A stretch of 64,000 bases of DNA from UBA1724 sp963621575 (GTDB lineage: Bacteria; Verrucomicrobiota; Lentisphaeria; Oligosphaerales; Oligosphaeraceae). The translations under genes were made by a program, and so were the position numbers. The DNA lies in assembly GCA_963621575.1 (NCBI GenBank), contig CAVFEH010000009.1, positions 1-64,000 on the forward strand, given 5' to 3'. Under the pieces are notes generated by a model. The model had not been told where the DNA came from, made no database searches, and was given only the letters and a program-made list of their open reading frames with translations. The number at the start of each line of letters is the position of its first letter. Positions within the stretch are counted from its first letter, which is position 1. This document shows, in pieces, positions 44,183-57,377 of this stretch.

Positions 44183-46837
44183 ATGGCAAACGGAGAACTT
44201 CCCGCCCAGCAGACGCCGGAACTCGGCAAGGACGGCGGACAGATCAAGGTCCTGAAGGGCCTGGAGCCGGTCCGGCAACGTCCGGGCATGTATATCGGCG
44301 ACACGGATGTGAACGGCCTGCACCAGCTGGTCTATGAAGTGGTGGACAATTCCATCGACGAGGCTCTGGCGGGCTTTTGCAAAAATATTGAAGTCACCAT
44401 CCAGATGGACAACTCCATCGTGGTGACGGATGATGGCCGCGGCATTCCCGTGGGCATGCATCCTGTCGAAAACAAGCCGGCCTGCGAGGTGGCCCTCACC
44501 ATGCTGCATGCCGGCGGCAAGTTCGACAAGGAGGTCTACAAGTTCTCCGGCGGTCTCCATGGCGTGGGCGTCTCCTGCGTCAATGCCCTCTCCCAGTGGC
44601 TTTTCCTCACCATCTGCCGCGATGGCCACAAGTATCGGATGAAGTTCTCCCGGGGCAAGACCGTGGAGACCCTCCAGGAGCTGGGGGAGTGCGACCAGCG
44701 CGGCACAACCGTCCACTTCAGTCCGGATCCCGAGATCTTCAGCACCCTGGAGTACAAGTGGGAGATCCTGTCCAAGCGCCTCCGGGAGCTGGCGTATTTG
44801 AACGCCGGCATCCGCATCACCCTCACCGATGTGCGCGGCTCCGATCCCCGCAGCGAGACTTTCCACTACGAGGGCGGCGTCACCGAATTCGTCTCGTATC
44901 TGAACCAGGGAAAGAATGTCCTCAGCGAAAAGCCCATCACCTTCCAGGGCGAGGTCAAAAACTTCCGCAGCGACGGCACCGGCGATTTCTTCTACGACAT
45001 CGCCATGCAGTACAGCGACGGCTATGAGGAGTCCATCCATTCCTTCGTCAACGGCATCAACACCAAGGACGGCGGCACTCATCTGGTGGGCTTCCTGACG
45101 GCGTTGACCACGGTCATCAACAACTATCAGAAGCAGGCCGCCGAGGAGGCGGCGCGGAAGGTGGGCAAGAAGACCGGTCCTGCGCAGAAGGGCGCCAGGA
45201 AGAATGGTTCCGAGAAGGAGCTGACGGTCTCCAGCGAGGACGTGCGCAAGGGCCTGGCGGTGGTGGTCTCCGTGAAGGTGGAGAATCCGCTTTTCGAGAG
45301 TCAGACCAAGACCAAGCTGAACAACCCGGAGGTCCGTGGCCTGGTGCAGAGCGCCTGCTACGAGCAGTTGAAGAACTTTTTTGAGGAGCATCCGGAGATT
45401 GCGGCGAGGGTGGTCGCGCAGGCCCAGAAATCCGCGTTGGCGCGGGAGAAGGCGCGCAAGGCGGTCGAGGAGGTCATGAATCCCCAGAAGGCGCTGGTGG
45501 GTCTGGTGGGCAAGCTCTCCGACTGTTCCAGCAAGGATCCGCGGCTTTGTGAGCTCTACATCGTGGAGGGCGACTCCGCCGGCGGTTCCGCCAAGAAGTG
45601 CCGTGAGAGCTCCTTCCAGGCCATCTTGCCCATCCGCGGAAAGCTCATCAACGCTTTGAAGGCCACCCCCGACAAGCTCCTGCGCAACCAGGAAATTCGC
45701 TCCCTCTTCACCGCCATCGGCGCCGGCGCCGGCGCCGACGTGGATCCCGGAAAGGCGCGGTACCACCGCATCGTCATCATGACCGATGCCGATGTGGACG
45801 GCTCCCACATCCGTACGCTTGTGCTCACCTTCCTCTATCGCCACTTGAAGCCCCTGGTGGAGGCCGGGTATGTCTACATCGCTCGTCCGCCACTGTTCAA
45901 GGTCAAGCAGGGCAAGCACGAACGCTACGTGGAGACCGAGGACGACATGAACAACACCCTCACCGGACTGGGGCTCACGAAACTGGGCATCCGCCTGCCG
46001 GGCGGACGGGAGCTTCCCAGCAACGCGCCCGCCATGGTCATCCAGGAGATCCGCGACTGCCTGAGACTGTGCACCATGAACCTGCCCCGCTACGGCATCC
46101 AGCCCCGGGAGTTCCTCCAGCTGCGCAAGGAGCACGGCTCCTTCCCCGCCTACATGCTGGAGATCCGCGAGGAGAGCGGCGCCCAGACCACCCGCTATGC
46201 CTGGAGCGCCCAGGAGTGCCAGCTGCTGCAGGACGAGGCCCTGAAGGAGCAGGAGGCCCGTCGCGCCCAGCGCCTGGCCGGGGAGGGCGGCGCCGCACCT
46301 GCCGCGCCGGAGCCCGAGGAGTCCGCCGAGGAGCCTGAGAAGCAGGCGGAGGTCATGCTGGACGAGGACGGCAATGCCATCGACACCGGCGCGGAGGAGG
46401 AAGCCGCCGCCTGCGAGGGCGTGCAGGTGGTTCGCCTGCCCGAGGCGGCGGCGCTGGAGGCACTCTCCTCCAAGCTTCAGGAGAATGGGCTGGATCTCCA
46501 GACGCTCTTTGAGAGCGAGACCCCCGTGGCCGAGTTGGTGAACACCCAGAATGAGACCACCCGCGAAGTGAAGTCCCTGGAGGCCCTCTGCGACGCTGTG
46601 ACGGCGCAGGGCCGCAAGGGCATTGTGATCCAACGCTACAAGGGTCTCGGCGAGATGGATCCCTCCGAGCTCTGGGAGACCACCATGGATCCCAAGAGCC
46701 GCACCATGATCCAGGTGACTGTGGAGGACGCCCAGAATGCCGACCGCACCTTCGAACTGCTCATGGGCAACGCCGTGGCCCCCCGCCGGCGCTTCATCGA
46801 GGAGCACGCCGACGAGGTTCTGAACCCCGATATCTAG
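44183..46837 (+). CDS. gyrB: DNA gyrase subunit B
   Basis: ATPase subunit of gyrase, 884 aa, longer than E. coli's 804. The GHKL ATPase shows V-V-D-N-S-I-D-E-A, D-D-G-R-G-I-P-V and G-G-L-H-G-V-G; the TOPRIM domain shows V-E-G-D-S-A-G-G-S-A and the acidic triad M-T-D-A-D-V-D-G. A Lys-rich insert lies in the transducer domain and an acidic Ala/Glu-rich insert (about 692-747) lies in the C-terminal half. AGGAGG precedes the ATG, where homology begins; upstream frame extensions are spurious. gyrA follows after 66 bp, so both subunits are made together. Confidence 0.97.
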   Translation: MANGELPAQQTPELGKDGGQIKVLKGLEPVRQRPGMYIGDTDVNGLHQLVYEVVDNSIDEALAGFCKNIEVTIQMDNSIVVTDDGRGIPVGMHPVENKPACEVALTMLHAGGKFDKEVYKFSGGLHGVGVSCVNALSQWLFLTICRDGHKYRMKFSRGKTVETLQELGECDQRGTTVHFSPDPEIFSTLEYKWEILSKRLRELAYLNAGIRITLTDVRGSDPRSETFHYEGGVTEFVSYLNQGKNVLSEKPITFQGEVKNFRSDGTGDFFYDIAMQYSDGYEESIHSFVNGINTKDGGTHLVGFLTALTTVINNYQKQAAEEAARKVGKKTGPAQKGARKNGSEKELTVSSEDVRKGLAVVVSVKVENPLFESQTKTKLNNPEVRGLVQSACYEQLKNFFEEHPEIAARVVAQAQKSALAREKARKAVEEVMNPQKALVGLVGKLSDCSSKDPRLCELYIVEGDSAGGSAKKCRESSFQAILPIRGKLINALKATPDKLLRNQEIRSLFTAIGAGAGADVDPGKARYHRIVIMTDADVDGSHIRTLVLTFLYRHLKPLVEAGYVYIARPPLFKVKQGKHERYVETEDDMNNTLTGLGLTKLGIRLPGGRELPSNAPAMVIQEIRDCLRLCTMNLPRYGIQPREFLQLRKEHGSFPAYMLEIREESGAQTTRYAWSAQECQLLQDEALKEQEARRAQRLAGEGGAAPAAPEPEESAEEPEKQAEVMLDEDGNAIDTGAEEEAAACEGVQVVRLPEAAALEALSSKLQENGLDLQTLFESETPVAELVNTQNETTREVKSLEALCDAVTAQGRKGIVIQRYKGLGEMDPSELWETTMDPKSRTMIQVTVEDAQNADRTFELLMGNAVAPRRRFIEEHADEVLNPDI

Positions 46838-46903
46838 CGCGGAGGCGGACCAGACCCCGGGGCATTCCGGGACATATCCTTCAACCCTTTTCAAATCAGC
46901 ATT

Positions 46904-49792
46904 ATGGCAGACGCAAAGAAAACCCAGACCATCCCCCCCGAGGAATGGAGCGCCATCCAGCGCAATGACATTGCCACGGAGGTGAACTCCATCATGCGGG
47001 GGGCGTACCTCCAGTATTCCGTCTCCGCCAACGTGGGGCGGGCCATTCCCGACGTCCGCGACGGCCTCAAGCCCGGCGCCCGCAGAATCCTCTACGCCAT
47101 GCTCCGCGGAGGATTCACCTTCTCCGGCGGACTCAACAAGTGCGCCAAGGTGGTCGGCCTTGTCATCGGCAACTACCACCCCCACGGCGACACCGCAGTC
47201 TACGACACCATCGTCCGAATGGCGCAGGACTTCTCCATGCGGGTCCCCCTCATCCTCGGGCACGGCAACTTCGGCTCCATGGACGGGGATGGCGCGGCCG
47301 CCTACCGTTACACCGAATGCAAGATGGAGAAGGCCGGCGAGGCACTTCTGTCGGACTTGGACAAAGAGACTGTGGACATGCGGGAGACCTTCGACGGCAA
47401 GGAGATGGAGCCCATCGTCCTGCCTGCCGCCTTCCCCAATCTGCTGGTCAACGGTTCCCAGGGCATCGGCGTGGGAATGGCCACCAACGTGCCCAGCCAC
47501 AACCTGGGCGAGGCCATCGACGCCGCCGTCGCCATCATCGACAACCCCGACATCACCTTGGAGGAGCTCATGCGGGTCCTTCCCGGCCCCGACTTCCCCA
47601 CCGGCGGCGTCATCCACGGATGCAAGGGCATCCGGCAGCTCTACGCCACGGGGCAGGGCGGCATCCGGCTGCGCGGCAAGGCCGAGGTGGCCACCCTCCC
47701 CAGCGGAAAAGACATCATCCGCGTCACCGAGATCCCCTACGGTGTCAACAAGGCTGACATGGTCGCCAAGATTGGCGAGCAGGCGCAGGCCGGCGCCATC
47801 CACGGCGTTTCCAGCATCAACGACTACTCCAGCGACCGGAATGGCGTCATGATTGAGATCGCCCTGAAGCAGGATGCAGTCCCCAATGTGGTCCTCAACG
47901 AGATCTACCGCAACACCCCCCTGGAGATCACCTATCCTGCGCAGTTCCTGGTGGTGGACCACAATCGCCCCCGCACCATGACCCTCAAGCAGCTCCTGGA
48001 GGCCTACGTGGACCACCGGGAGCAGGTCATCACCCGGCGCACCCGCTATCTCCTCCGGAAGGCCCTTGAGCGGGACCACATCGTGGAGGGACTTCTCATT
48101 GCGCAGGCGGACATCGACCGGGTCATCCACATCATCCGCGCCGCCAAGGACCGCCAGGACGCCCAGCGCGCCCTCATGGAGAGCTTCACCCTGGACGAGC
48201 TCCAGACCTCCGCCATCCTCGACATGCGCCTGGCCCAGCTGACCAACCTGGCCGTGGACGAACTCACCGCCGAGCACAACGAACTGCAGAGGCGCATTGC
48301 CGAATACAGGGATATCCTCTCCTGCCGCAAGAACATCATGGCGGTGGTCCGCAAGGAGCTCCTGGAGACCAAGGAGAAGTTCAATTCACCCCGCCGGACC
48401 TTCATTGAGGCCCACGAGGGCGAGGCGGATCTGGATGGCCTCACCAAGCGCGAGGTCTTCGTGGTCACCCTCTCCAAGCTGGGCTACATCAAGCGCTGCA
48501 GCGAGGAGGAATACGCCGCCCAGAACCGCGGCGGCAGCGGCGTGCGTGGCATGAAGGCCCGGAAGGAGGGCGACACCGTCCAGATGGTGCTCTCCACCCG
48601 CAGCCACAACGCGCTGCTCTTCTTCACCAACTTCGGACGGGTCTACCGCCTGCGCCGCGCGTATGAGTTGCCCGAGAGCGGACGCGGCGACGGCGGGCGC
48701 TTCATCCACAACGTGCTGCCCCTCATCCACGGAGAAAACGATGAGGAGCGCCGGGAGGAGATCCGCGCCATCCTCTCCGTGGACGAGTCGGATCCCGCCG
48801 CCCTGGCCGGAAAGTCCGTGGTCATGGTCACCCGCGACGGCGTGGTGAAGCGCATGAGCCTGGAGGTCTTCCGCCACATCCCCAAGGCCGGCAAACGCGC
48901 CCTGACCTTCAAGGACGAGTCCGACGACCTCATCGACGCCCAGATGACCTCCGGCGACAGCCAGATCCTCATCTCCACCGACGCGGGACGGGCCATCCGC
49001 TTCCATGAAAGCCAGGTCCGCGAGATGGGCGTGGCGGCAGCCGGCGTCCGTGGCATTCTTCTGAAGCCCTGGGTTGACGGGACCCCCTCCCGGGTCGTCT
49101 CCATGGCCGTGGCGGAGTCCCAGGACGAACTTCTGGTGATTACCGCCCAGGGGCAGGGCAAGCGCACTCCCATTGGCGAAGGCGGTCCCGCTCCCGTCGT
49201 GTCGGAGGAGGGCGCCGATGGCGCTGACGAGGGCGCGGAGGGCGCCGCCTCCGCGGAGGAGGAGCCCGTGGAGGAGGTCCCGGAGGAGCCCGTCGAGGGC
49301 GTCCAGGAAGGCGATGCCGAGCGCGTCGTCCGGGACCACTACCGGCAGACCCGCCGCGGCGGACAGGGCGTCATCTCCATCCGGCTGCGTCCCGGCGACC
49401 GCGTGGTGGCGGCGCTGCAGGTGGAGCCCCAGACCCAGAAAAACCTCCTCATGCTCACGCAGATCGGGCAGGCCGTCCGGATTCCCGTGGAGCAGGTCCG
49501 GCGCACAGGAAGGAACTGCTACGGCGTCCGCGTCATGAAGTTCTCCAAGGACAACGACGCCATCGCCAATGTCTCCCTGGTGGACCACCTTTCCGAGGAG
49601 GACAGCGCCGCCAACTCCGCCCGTCAGGCGGAGGCCGAGGGTCTGGCTGACTTGGCCGCCTCCTTCCAGGCACAGCGCTCTGCCCAGGAGGAGGCCCTCT
49701 CCGCACAGGAGGAGGAGCGCCTCCGCCAGGCCCAGGAGGCCGTCGAGAACGCCGACGAGCAGTCTGACGGCAACGGCGCAGGCCGCCCGTAG
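46904..49792 (+). CDS. gyrA: DNA gyrase subunit A
   Basis: Breakage-reunion subunit, 962 aa (E. coli 875). Catalytic Tyr136 lies in A-A-A-Y-R-Y-T-E. In the quinolone-resistance region H-P-H-G-D-T97-A-V-Y-D101, Thr replaces the common Ser at the E. coli 83 position while Asp (87) is kept. The GyrA box reads Q-N-R-G-G-S-G instead of Q-R-R-G-G-K-G. An acidic Glu/Gly/Ala insert (about 766-807) interrupts the C-terminal pinwheel, and a Glu/Gln-rich helical tail ends the protein. Confidence 0.97.
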   Translation: MADAKKTQTIPPEEWSAIQRNDIATEVNSIMRGAYLQYSVSANVGRAIPDVRDGLKPGARRILYAMLRGGFTFSGGLNKCAKVVGLVIGNYHPHGDTAVYDTIVRMAQDFSMRVPLILGHGNFGSMDGDGAAAYRYTECKMEKAGEALLSDLDKETVDMRETFDGKEMEPIVLPAAFPNLLVNGSQGIGVGMATNVPSHNLGEAIDAAVAIIDNPDITLEELMRVLPGPDFPTGGVIHGCKGIRQLYATGQGGIRLRGKAEVATLPSGKDIIRVTEIPYGVNKADMVAKIGEQAQAGAIHGVSSINDYSSDRNGVMIEIALKQDAVPNVVLNEIYRNTPLEITYPAQFLVVDHNRPRTMTLKQLLEAYVDHREQVITRRTRYLLRKALERDHIVEGLLIAQADIDRVIHIIRAAKDRQDAQRALMESFTLDELQTSAILDMRLAQLTNLAVDELTAEHNELQRRIAEYRDILSCRKNIMAVVRKELLETKEKFNSPRRTFIEAHEGEADLDGLTKREVFVVTLSKLGYIKRCSEEEYAAQNRGGSGVRGMKARKEGDTVQMVLSTRSHNALLFFTNFGRVYRLRRAYELPESGRGDGGRFIHNVLPLIHGENDEERREEIRAILSVDESDPAALAGKSVVMVTRDGVVKRMSLEVFRHIPKAGKRALTFKDESDDLIDAQMTSGDSQILISTDAGRAIRFHESQVREMGVAAAGVRGILLKPWVDGTPSRVVSMAVAESQDELLVITAQGQGKRTPIGEGGPAPVVSEEGADGADEGAEGAASAEEEPVEEVPEEPVEGVQEGDAERVVRDHYRQTRRGGQGVISIRLRPGDRVVAALQVEPQTQKNLLMLTQIGQAVRIPVEQVRRTGRNCYGVRVMKFSKDNDAIANVSLVDHLSEEDSAANSARQAEAEGLADLAASFQAQRSAQEEALSAQEEERLRQAQEAVENADEQSDGNGAGRP

Positions 49793-49886
49793 GCGCGCAA
49801 TCCACGGCGCCGCGGAGGAGTTCCCCCCCCGGCGCATCTCCCCGTTTTCCACGAACCTAGAAACCCCTGTTTTTTTCTGGAATCCC

Positions 49887-51302
49887 ATGAAACTCTACCG
49901 TACCGACCATTGTGTCATTGCCGATCCCTCCCTGGCCCAGGTGGGCCGCCAGGAGATCCTCATGAGCGAGAAGGAGATGCCGGGCCTCATGATGTGCCGG
50001 CGCCAATATGGGGCCTCCAAGCCCCTGGCCGGCCTCCGTCTCAGCGGAAGCCTCCACATGACCACCGAGACCGCCGTCCTCATTGAGACCCTCGTGGAGC
50101 TGGGTGCGCAGGTCCGCTGGGCCTCCTGCAACATCTTCTCCACCCGCGACTCCGCCGCCGCCGCCGTGGCGGAGCGTGGCGTCTCCGTCTTCGCCTGGAA
50201 GGGCGAGACCCTGAAGGAATACTGGGAGAATACCCTGCTGGCACTCTCCTTTCCCGGTGGAAAGGGCCCCCAGCTCATCGTGGATGACGGCGGCGACGCC
50301 ACCCTCATGGTCCATCTGGGCTACGAGGCGGAGGAGGACCCCTCCATGCTGGAATGGGCCCCCGGGGCCCACGAGGACGAAGTGGAGCTCAAGACCCTCC
50401 TGAAGAAGGTCCTCATGGAGCGTCCCGGTTTCTGGCATGCCGTGGTCTCTGAGTTGAGGGGATGCTCCGAGGAGACCACCACCGGCGTCCATCGTCTTTA
50501 CCAGCGCCACAAGGCCGGCAAGCTCCTGGTGCCTGCCATCAACGTCAATGACGCCGTCACCAAGTCCAAGTTCGACAACCTCTACGGCTGCCGGGAATCC
50601 CTCATGGATGGCATCAAGCGCGCCACGGATGTGATGGTGGCTGGCAAGATGGCGGTGATCTGCGGCTATGGTGACGTGGGCAAGGGGTGCGCCCAGGCCA
50701 TGCGGGGGCTTGGCGCCCGTGTGGTGGTCACGGAGGTGGATCCCATCTGCGCGCTGCAGGCGGCCATGGAGGGGTACCCCGTTGTGACCCTGGAGGAGGT
50801 TGTCTCCCAGGGCGACATCTTTGTTACCTGCACCGGCAACTGCGACATCATTCGCCGGGATCATTTGGAGGCCATGAAGGACTCCGCCATCGTCTGCAAC
50901 ATCGGACACTTCGACAACGAGATCCAGGTGACCGAGCTGAAGCAGGTGCCCGGCATCCGCCACCAGCCCGTGAAGCCCCAGGTGGACAAGTGGATCTTCC
51001 CCGATGGACACTGCATCATCCTTCTGGCCGACGGACGGCTGGTCAATCTGGGATGCGCGACCGGCCATCCCTCTTTTGTCATGAGCTGCTCCTTCACCAA
51101 TCAGGTCATGGCGCACCTGAAGCTGGCCTCCGAGAAGCTCCCCGTGGGCGTCTACCTGCTGGACAAGAAGCTGGACGAACAGGTGGCGCGCTTCCATTTG
51201 GAGGCCCTCAATGCGCACTTGAGCACCCTCACCCAGAAGCAGGCCGACTACCTCGGCGTGCCCGTGGAGGGACCCTACAAGGCGGATTTCTACCGCTACT
51301 AG
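49887..51302 (+). CDS. ahcY: S-adenosylhomocysteine hydrolase
   Basis: Reversibly splits S-adenosylhomocysteine to adenosine and homocysteine, relieving inhibition of methyltransferases. 471 aa: the long bacterial/plant-type form with an extra helical insert around residues 145-190. G-S-L-H-M-T-T-E-T-A near residue 53 and the NAD-binding C-G-Y-G-D-V-G-K-G-C-A confirm it; the C-terminus K-A-D-F-Y-R-Y is the conserved K-x-D-x-Y-R-Y. ATG 49887 starts the conserved domain. It is followed by mtaD after 56 bp. Confidence 0.97.
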   Translation: MKLYRTDHCVIADPSLAQVGRQEILMSEKEMPGLMMCRRQYGASKPLAGLRLSGSLHMTTETAVLIETLVELGAQVRWASCNIFSTRDSAAAAVAERGVSVFAWKGETLKEYWENTLLALSFPGGKGPQLIVDDGGDATLMVHLGYEAEEDPSMLEWAPGAHEDEVELKTLLKKVLMERPGFWHAVVSELRGCSEETTTGVHRLYQRHKAGKLLVPAINVNDAVTKSKFDNLYGCRESLMDGIKRATDVMVAGKMAVICGYGDVGKGCAQAMRGLGARVVVTEVDPICALQAAMEGYPVVTLEEVVSQGDIFVTCTGNCDIIRRDHLEAMKDSAIVCNIGHFDNEIQVTELKQVPGIRHQPVKPQVDKWIFPDGHCIILLADGRLVNLGCATGHPSFVMSCSFTNQVMAHLKLASEKLPVGVYLLDKKLDEQVARFHLEALNAHLSTLTQKQADYLGVPVEGPYKADFYRY

Positions 51303-51358
51303 GACGCGTCGCGCGGCACGAGGGGGGAAAGTCCGCTTTTTCTCCAGGGACACTGAAC

Positions 51359-52624
51359 ATGTACGACTTGATTTTGAAAGACGCGCGCCTGTTGGACGGG
51401 AGCCTCCGGGACCTGGCCATCCACGACGGGCGCTTTGCGAAGATCGCCCCGGCGATTTCAGAGGAGGAGGCCCGTGAGGTTTTCGATTGCCACGGCATGG
51501 CGATTTTGCCGCCATTCTGCAATGCCCATACCCACGCGGCCATGGTGCTGTTGCGGGGATACGCCGACGACCTTCCGCTCTTCCCGTGGCTCCAGGAGCA
51601 CATCTGGCCTGCGGAAGCACGCCTTGCGGCCGGGGACGTAGTCGCCGGCGTGCGTCTGGCCATCCTGGAGATGATCAAGAGCGGCACGGTCTTCTTCAAC
51701 GACAGCTACTTCTTCCTCCCCGAGACCATTGCCGTGGTGGAGGAGATGGGGGTGCGCGCCTGCATCGGACTCACCTGCATGGACGTGGGGGACGCCGCCA
51801 CCAGGGAGCGCCGCGACGCCGAGAACCGCGCGGTTCGCCGGAATTATCTGGATGGGCGGTACTCCCGTCGTGTCCGCGTCGCGTATTCTCCCCACGCCAT
51901 CTACACTGTCAACGAGGAGACTCTCCGGCAAATTGCCGAGGAGAGCGCCAAGGACGGCATGCTGGTCCATTCGCATCTCGCCGAGACGGAGCAGGAAGTC
52001 CGGGATTGCAGGAAGAGCCATGGGGGTCTGACGCCCTTCCAGTATGTCGAGGCCTGCGGGTTGCTGAACGACCGCGCGCGCCTCGCCCATTGTGTCTGGA
52101 TGACCGATGAGGACCGTGAGAAGGCATCCGCCGCCGGCGCGGTGCTGATTCACAATCCCACCAGCAATTTGAAGCTCTGCTCCGGAGTCTTCCAGCATGC
52201 CGCCGCCCAGAAGGCCGGCTGCCGCATTGCCCTGGGCACCGATGGCTGCGCTTCCAACAACGCACATTCTCTCTTCTCCGAGATGAAGGTGGCCGCACTT
52301 GCGGGGAAGATGACTTCGAAGGATCCCACCGTCTGCCCCGCGGAGACCGTCTTCCAGTGGGCGACGAAATCCATGGAATACTTCGTCCCCGATTCCGGGG
52401 AGATTGCCGAGGGGAAGGTGGCCGATGCCATGCTCCTGGATCTCGACCAACCCTACTTGGTGGGCGACTACCACCTGATCTCCAATCTGGTCTATGCCGG
52501 CGAGAGCTCCTGCGTGGATTCCGTCCTCTGCGACGGAAAGCTCCTCATGAGACACCGCCATGTCAATGGCGAGGAAGAGATCCTCCGGGATGCCCGCCGG
52601 GTTTGCGATAAATTCCGCCGATAG
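51359..52624 (+). CDS. mtaD: 5-methylthioadenosine/S-adenosylhomocysteine deaminase
   Basis: An amidohydrolase-superfamily deaminase, 421 aa, acting on SAH, MTA or adenosine to give the inosyl product. Metal and substrate motifs: N-A-H-T-H-A-A-M, V-H-S-H-L-A-E-T, L-A-H-C-V-W and L-G-T-D-G-C-A-S-N-N. ATG 51359 begins the typical M-Y-D-L-I-L-K-D-A. Placed right behind ahcY, it probably takes part in SAH or adenosine disposal; exact substrate preference is not visible. Confidence 0.88.
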   Translation: MYDLILKDARLLDGSLRDLAIHDGRFAKIAPAISEEEAREVFDCHGMAILPPFCNAHTHAAMVLLRGYADDLPLFPWLQEHIWPAEARLAAGDVVAGVRLAILEMIKSGTVFFNDSYFFLPETIAVVEEMGVRACIGLTCMDVGDAATRERRDAENRAVRRNYLDGRYSRRVRVAYSPHAIYTVNEETLRQIAEESAKDGMLVHSHLAETEQEVRDCRKSHGGLTPFQYVEACGLLNDRARLAHCVWMTDEDREKASAAGAVLIHNPTSNLKLCSGVFQHAAAQKAGCRIALGTDGCASNNAHSLFSEMKVAALAGKMTSKDPTVCPAETVFQWATKSMEYFVPDSGEIAEGKVADAMLLDLDQPYLVGDYHLISNLVYAGESSCVDSVLCDGKLLMRHRHVNGEEEILRDARRVCDKFRR

Positions 52625-52647
52625 GCCGGGGGAGGGCGCAAGGCACC

Positions 52648-53550
52648 ATGTCGGTACGCACGCTTCTGGTCTTGGGCCTCTCTCCCGTCTGGGAGCGGGG
52701 AGTCTTTTTTCCGCGGTTCTCCCCAGGCGAGGTGAATCGCGTTGCCGAGCACTGGGAATATCCCGCTGGAAAGGCCACCAATCTCTGCCGCGCAGTGAAA
52801 TGCCTTCGTGCGACAGGAGTCCAGACCATCCTCCTTGCGACAGTCGGCGGCATCCGTGGACAGCGCTTCCTGGAGGCTTGCCGAGACGAGGGGCTCTTTT
52901 TCCATGGGGTCCCCTGTTGCGGCGAGACCCGCGTCTGCACCAATATCCTTGTTGCGGGCCAGCCCATGACGGAGATGGTGGAGGAGGCGCCCCCCCTTTC
53001 TCCCGAAGGGCAGGAGAAATTCCTTGGGGCTCTGGAACAGGTTCTCCCGGATGCCGACGGCGTGGCGTTGGCGGGGAACTTCCCGCCGGAGATCCCAGGG
53101 GAATTTCCCCGTAGGATTGCGCAGCTGGTCGCCGCGCGGGGGCTCCCGCTCTTCCTGGATCACTGGCGGCATTTCCCCGTTATGGCACAGGAATGCCCGA
53201 AGCGCCTGGCGCTGAAGATCAACGCGGGGGAATTGCGGAAGATCACGGATGTCCAGGAAATCCCCCGTGCCATGGAGGAACTTTGCCGGAAGCATCCGGG
53301 ATTGACCCTTGGCATTACGGACGGCGCTTCCGAGGGCTGGCTTCTGGCACCGGAGATGGCCTGTCCGGAGTCATTCCCGGTCCCCAGCGTGGAGAATCCC
53401 GTGAACACGCTTGGCGCGGGAGACACCGCCTCCGGCGTCTTCTTTGCACAACTCCTGGACGGAAAGACCGCAAAGGACGCCTTCCAAAACGCCCTTCAGG
53501 CCGCTTCGAAATCCTGCCTGACGAGAATCGCGGGGGAGTTCGGCAACTAA
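52648..53550 (+). CDS. PfkB-family carbohydrate kinase
   Basis: A 300-aa ribokinase-fold kinase. P-G-E-V-N-R-V and P-A-G-K-A-T-N-L resemble the N-terminal pattern of 1-phosphofructokinase/tagatose-6-P kinase, and N-T-L-G-A-G-D-T-A-S-G gives the anion hole and catalytic Asp. The P-G-G-K-G of true FruK is changed to P-A-G-K-A. PfkB members include adenosine kinase, which would fit behind ahcY, but the GEVNRV pattern favours a phospho-sugar. It is the last gene before a strong terminator. Confidence 0.8.
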   Translation: MSVRTLLVLGLSPVWERGVFFPRFSPGEVNRVAEHWEYPAGKATNLCRAVKCLRATGVQTILLATVGGIRGQRFLEACRDEGLFFHGVPCCGETRVCTNILVAGQPMTEMVEEAPPLSPEGQEKFLGALEQVLPDADGVALAGNFPPEIPGEFPRRIAQLVAARGLPLFLDHWRHFPVMAQECPKRLALKINAGELRKITDVQEIPRAMEELCRKHPGLTLGITDGASEGWLLAPEMACPESFPVPSVENPVNTLGAGDTASGVFFAQLLDGKTAKDAFQNALQAASKSCLTRIAGEFGN

Positions 53551-53572
53551 CACAACGGCGAATATTTCGCAT

Positions 53573-53618
53573 AACGCAAAAGGCCCATCGGCAGGTTTGC
53601 CGATGGGCCTTTTGCGTT
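53573..53618. terminator. Perfect bidirectional terminator
   Basis: A perfect 21-bp inverted repeat with a GGTT loop. The GC core GCCCATCGGCA/TGCCGATGGGC is flanked by AAAA and TTTT, so it works in both directions, ending the PfkB transcript and backing up the pilus operon. Confidence 0.92.
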
Positions 53619-53693
53619 GTCGCGATGGGCAGGGGGCGCGCAATATTCGCAACAGAAACCGCTTTGACCGTCTTTTTCCACGTTTTTGCGGAA

Positions 53694-53731
53694 AAGAAAA
53701 ATCCCCGTCCGGATGAGCCGGGCGGGGATTT
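53694..53731 (-). terminator. Terminator of the pilus-like operon
   Basis: A 14-bp stem (AAATCCCCGTCCGG / CCGGGCGGGGATTT, one G-U pair, 53699-53731) is followed by TTTTTCTTTT-like sequence on the minus strand, 50 bp after the secretin stop. Confidence 0.85.
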
Positions 53732-53780
53732 CTTGCAGGCCACGGTTTTTGTGGACCATGGCCGTCCGTTTGTTCGAGGA

Positions 53781-57218
<3,438 letters not shown>

Positions 57219-57377
57219 GGACTTGCAAGTCGGCCTTGGGACCGCCGCCGGATGGCGTCAGCCCCTCCGCCTCCGTTTGGGGTGGACGAGTGGTTCTGGT
57301 TGAGTTGAATTCAAATGAGAAATGGTCAGGCCTCCCCGCCGTGGCGGAGGAGGGCGCCTGTGCGGGGTGACGCGCGG

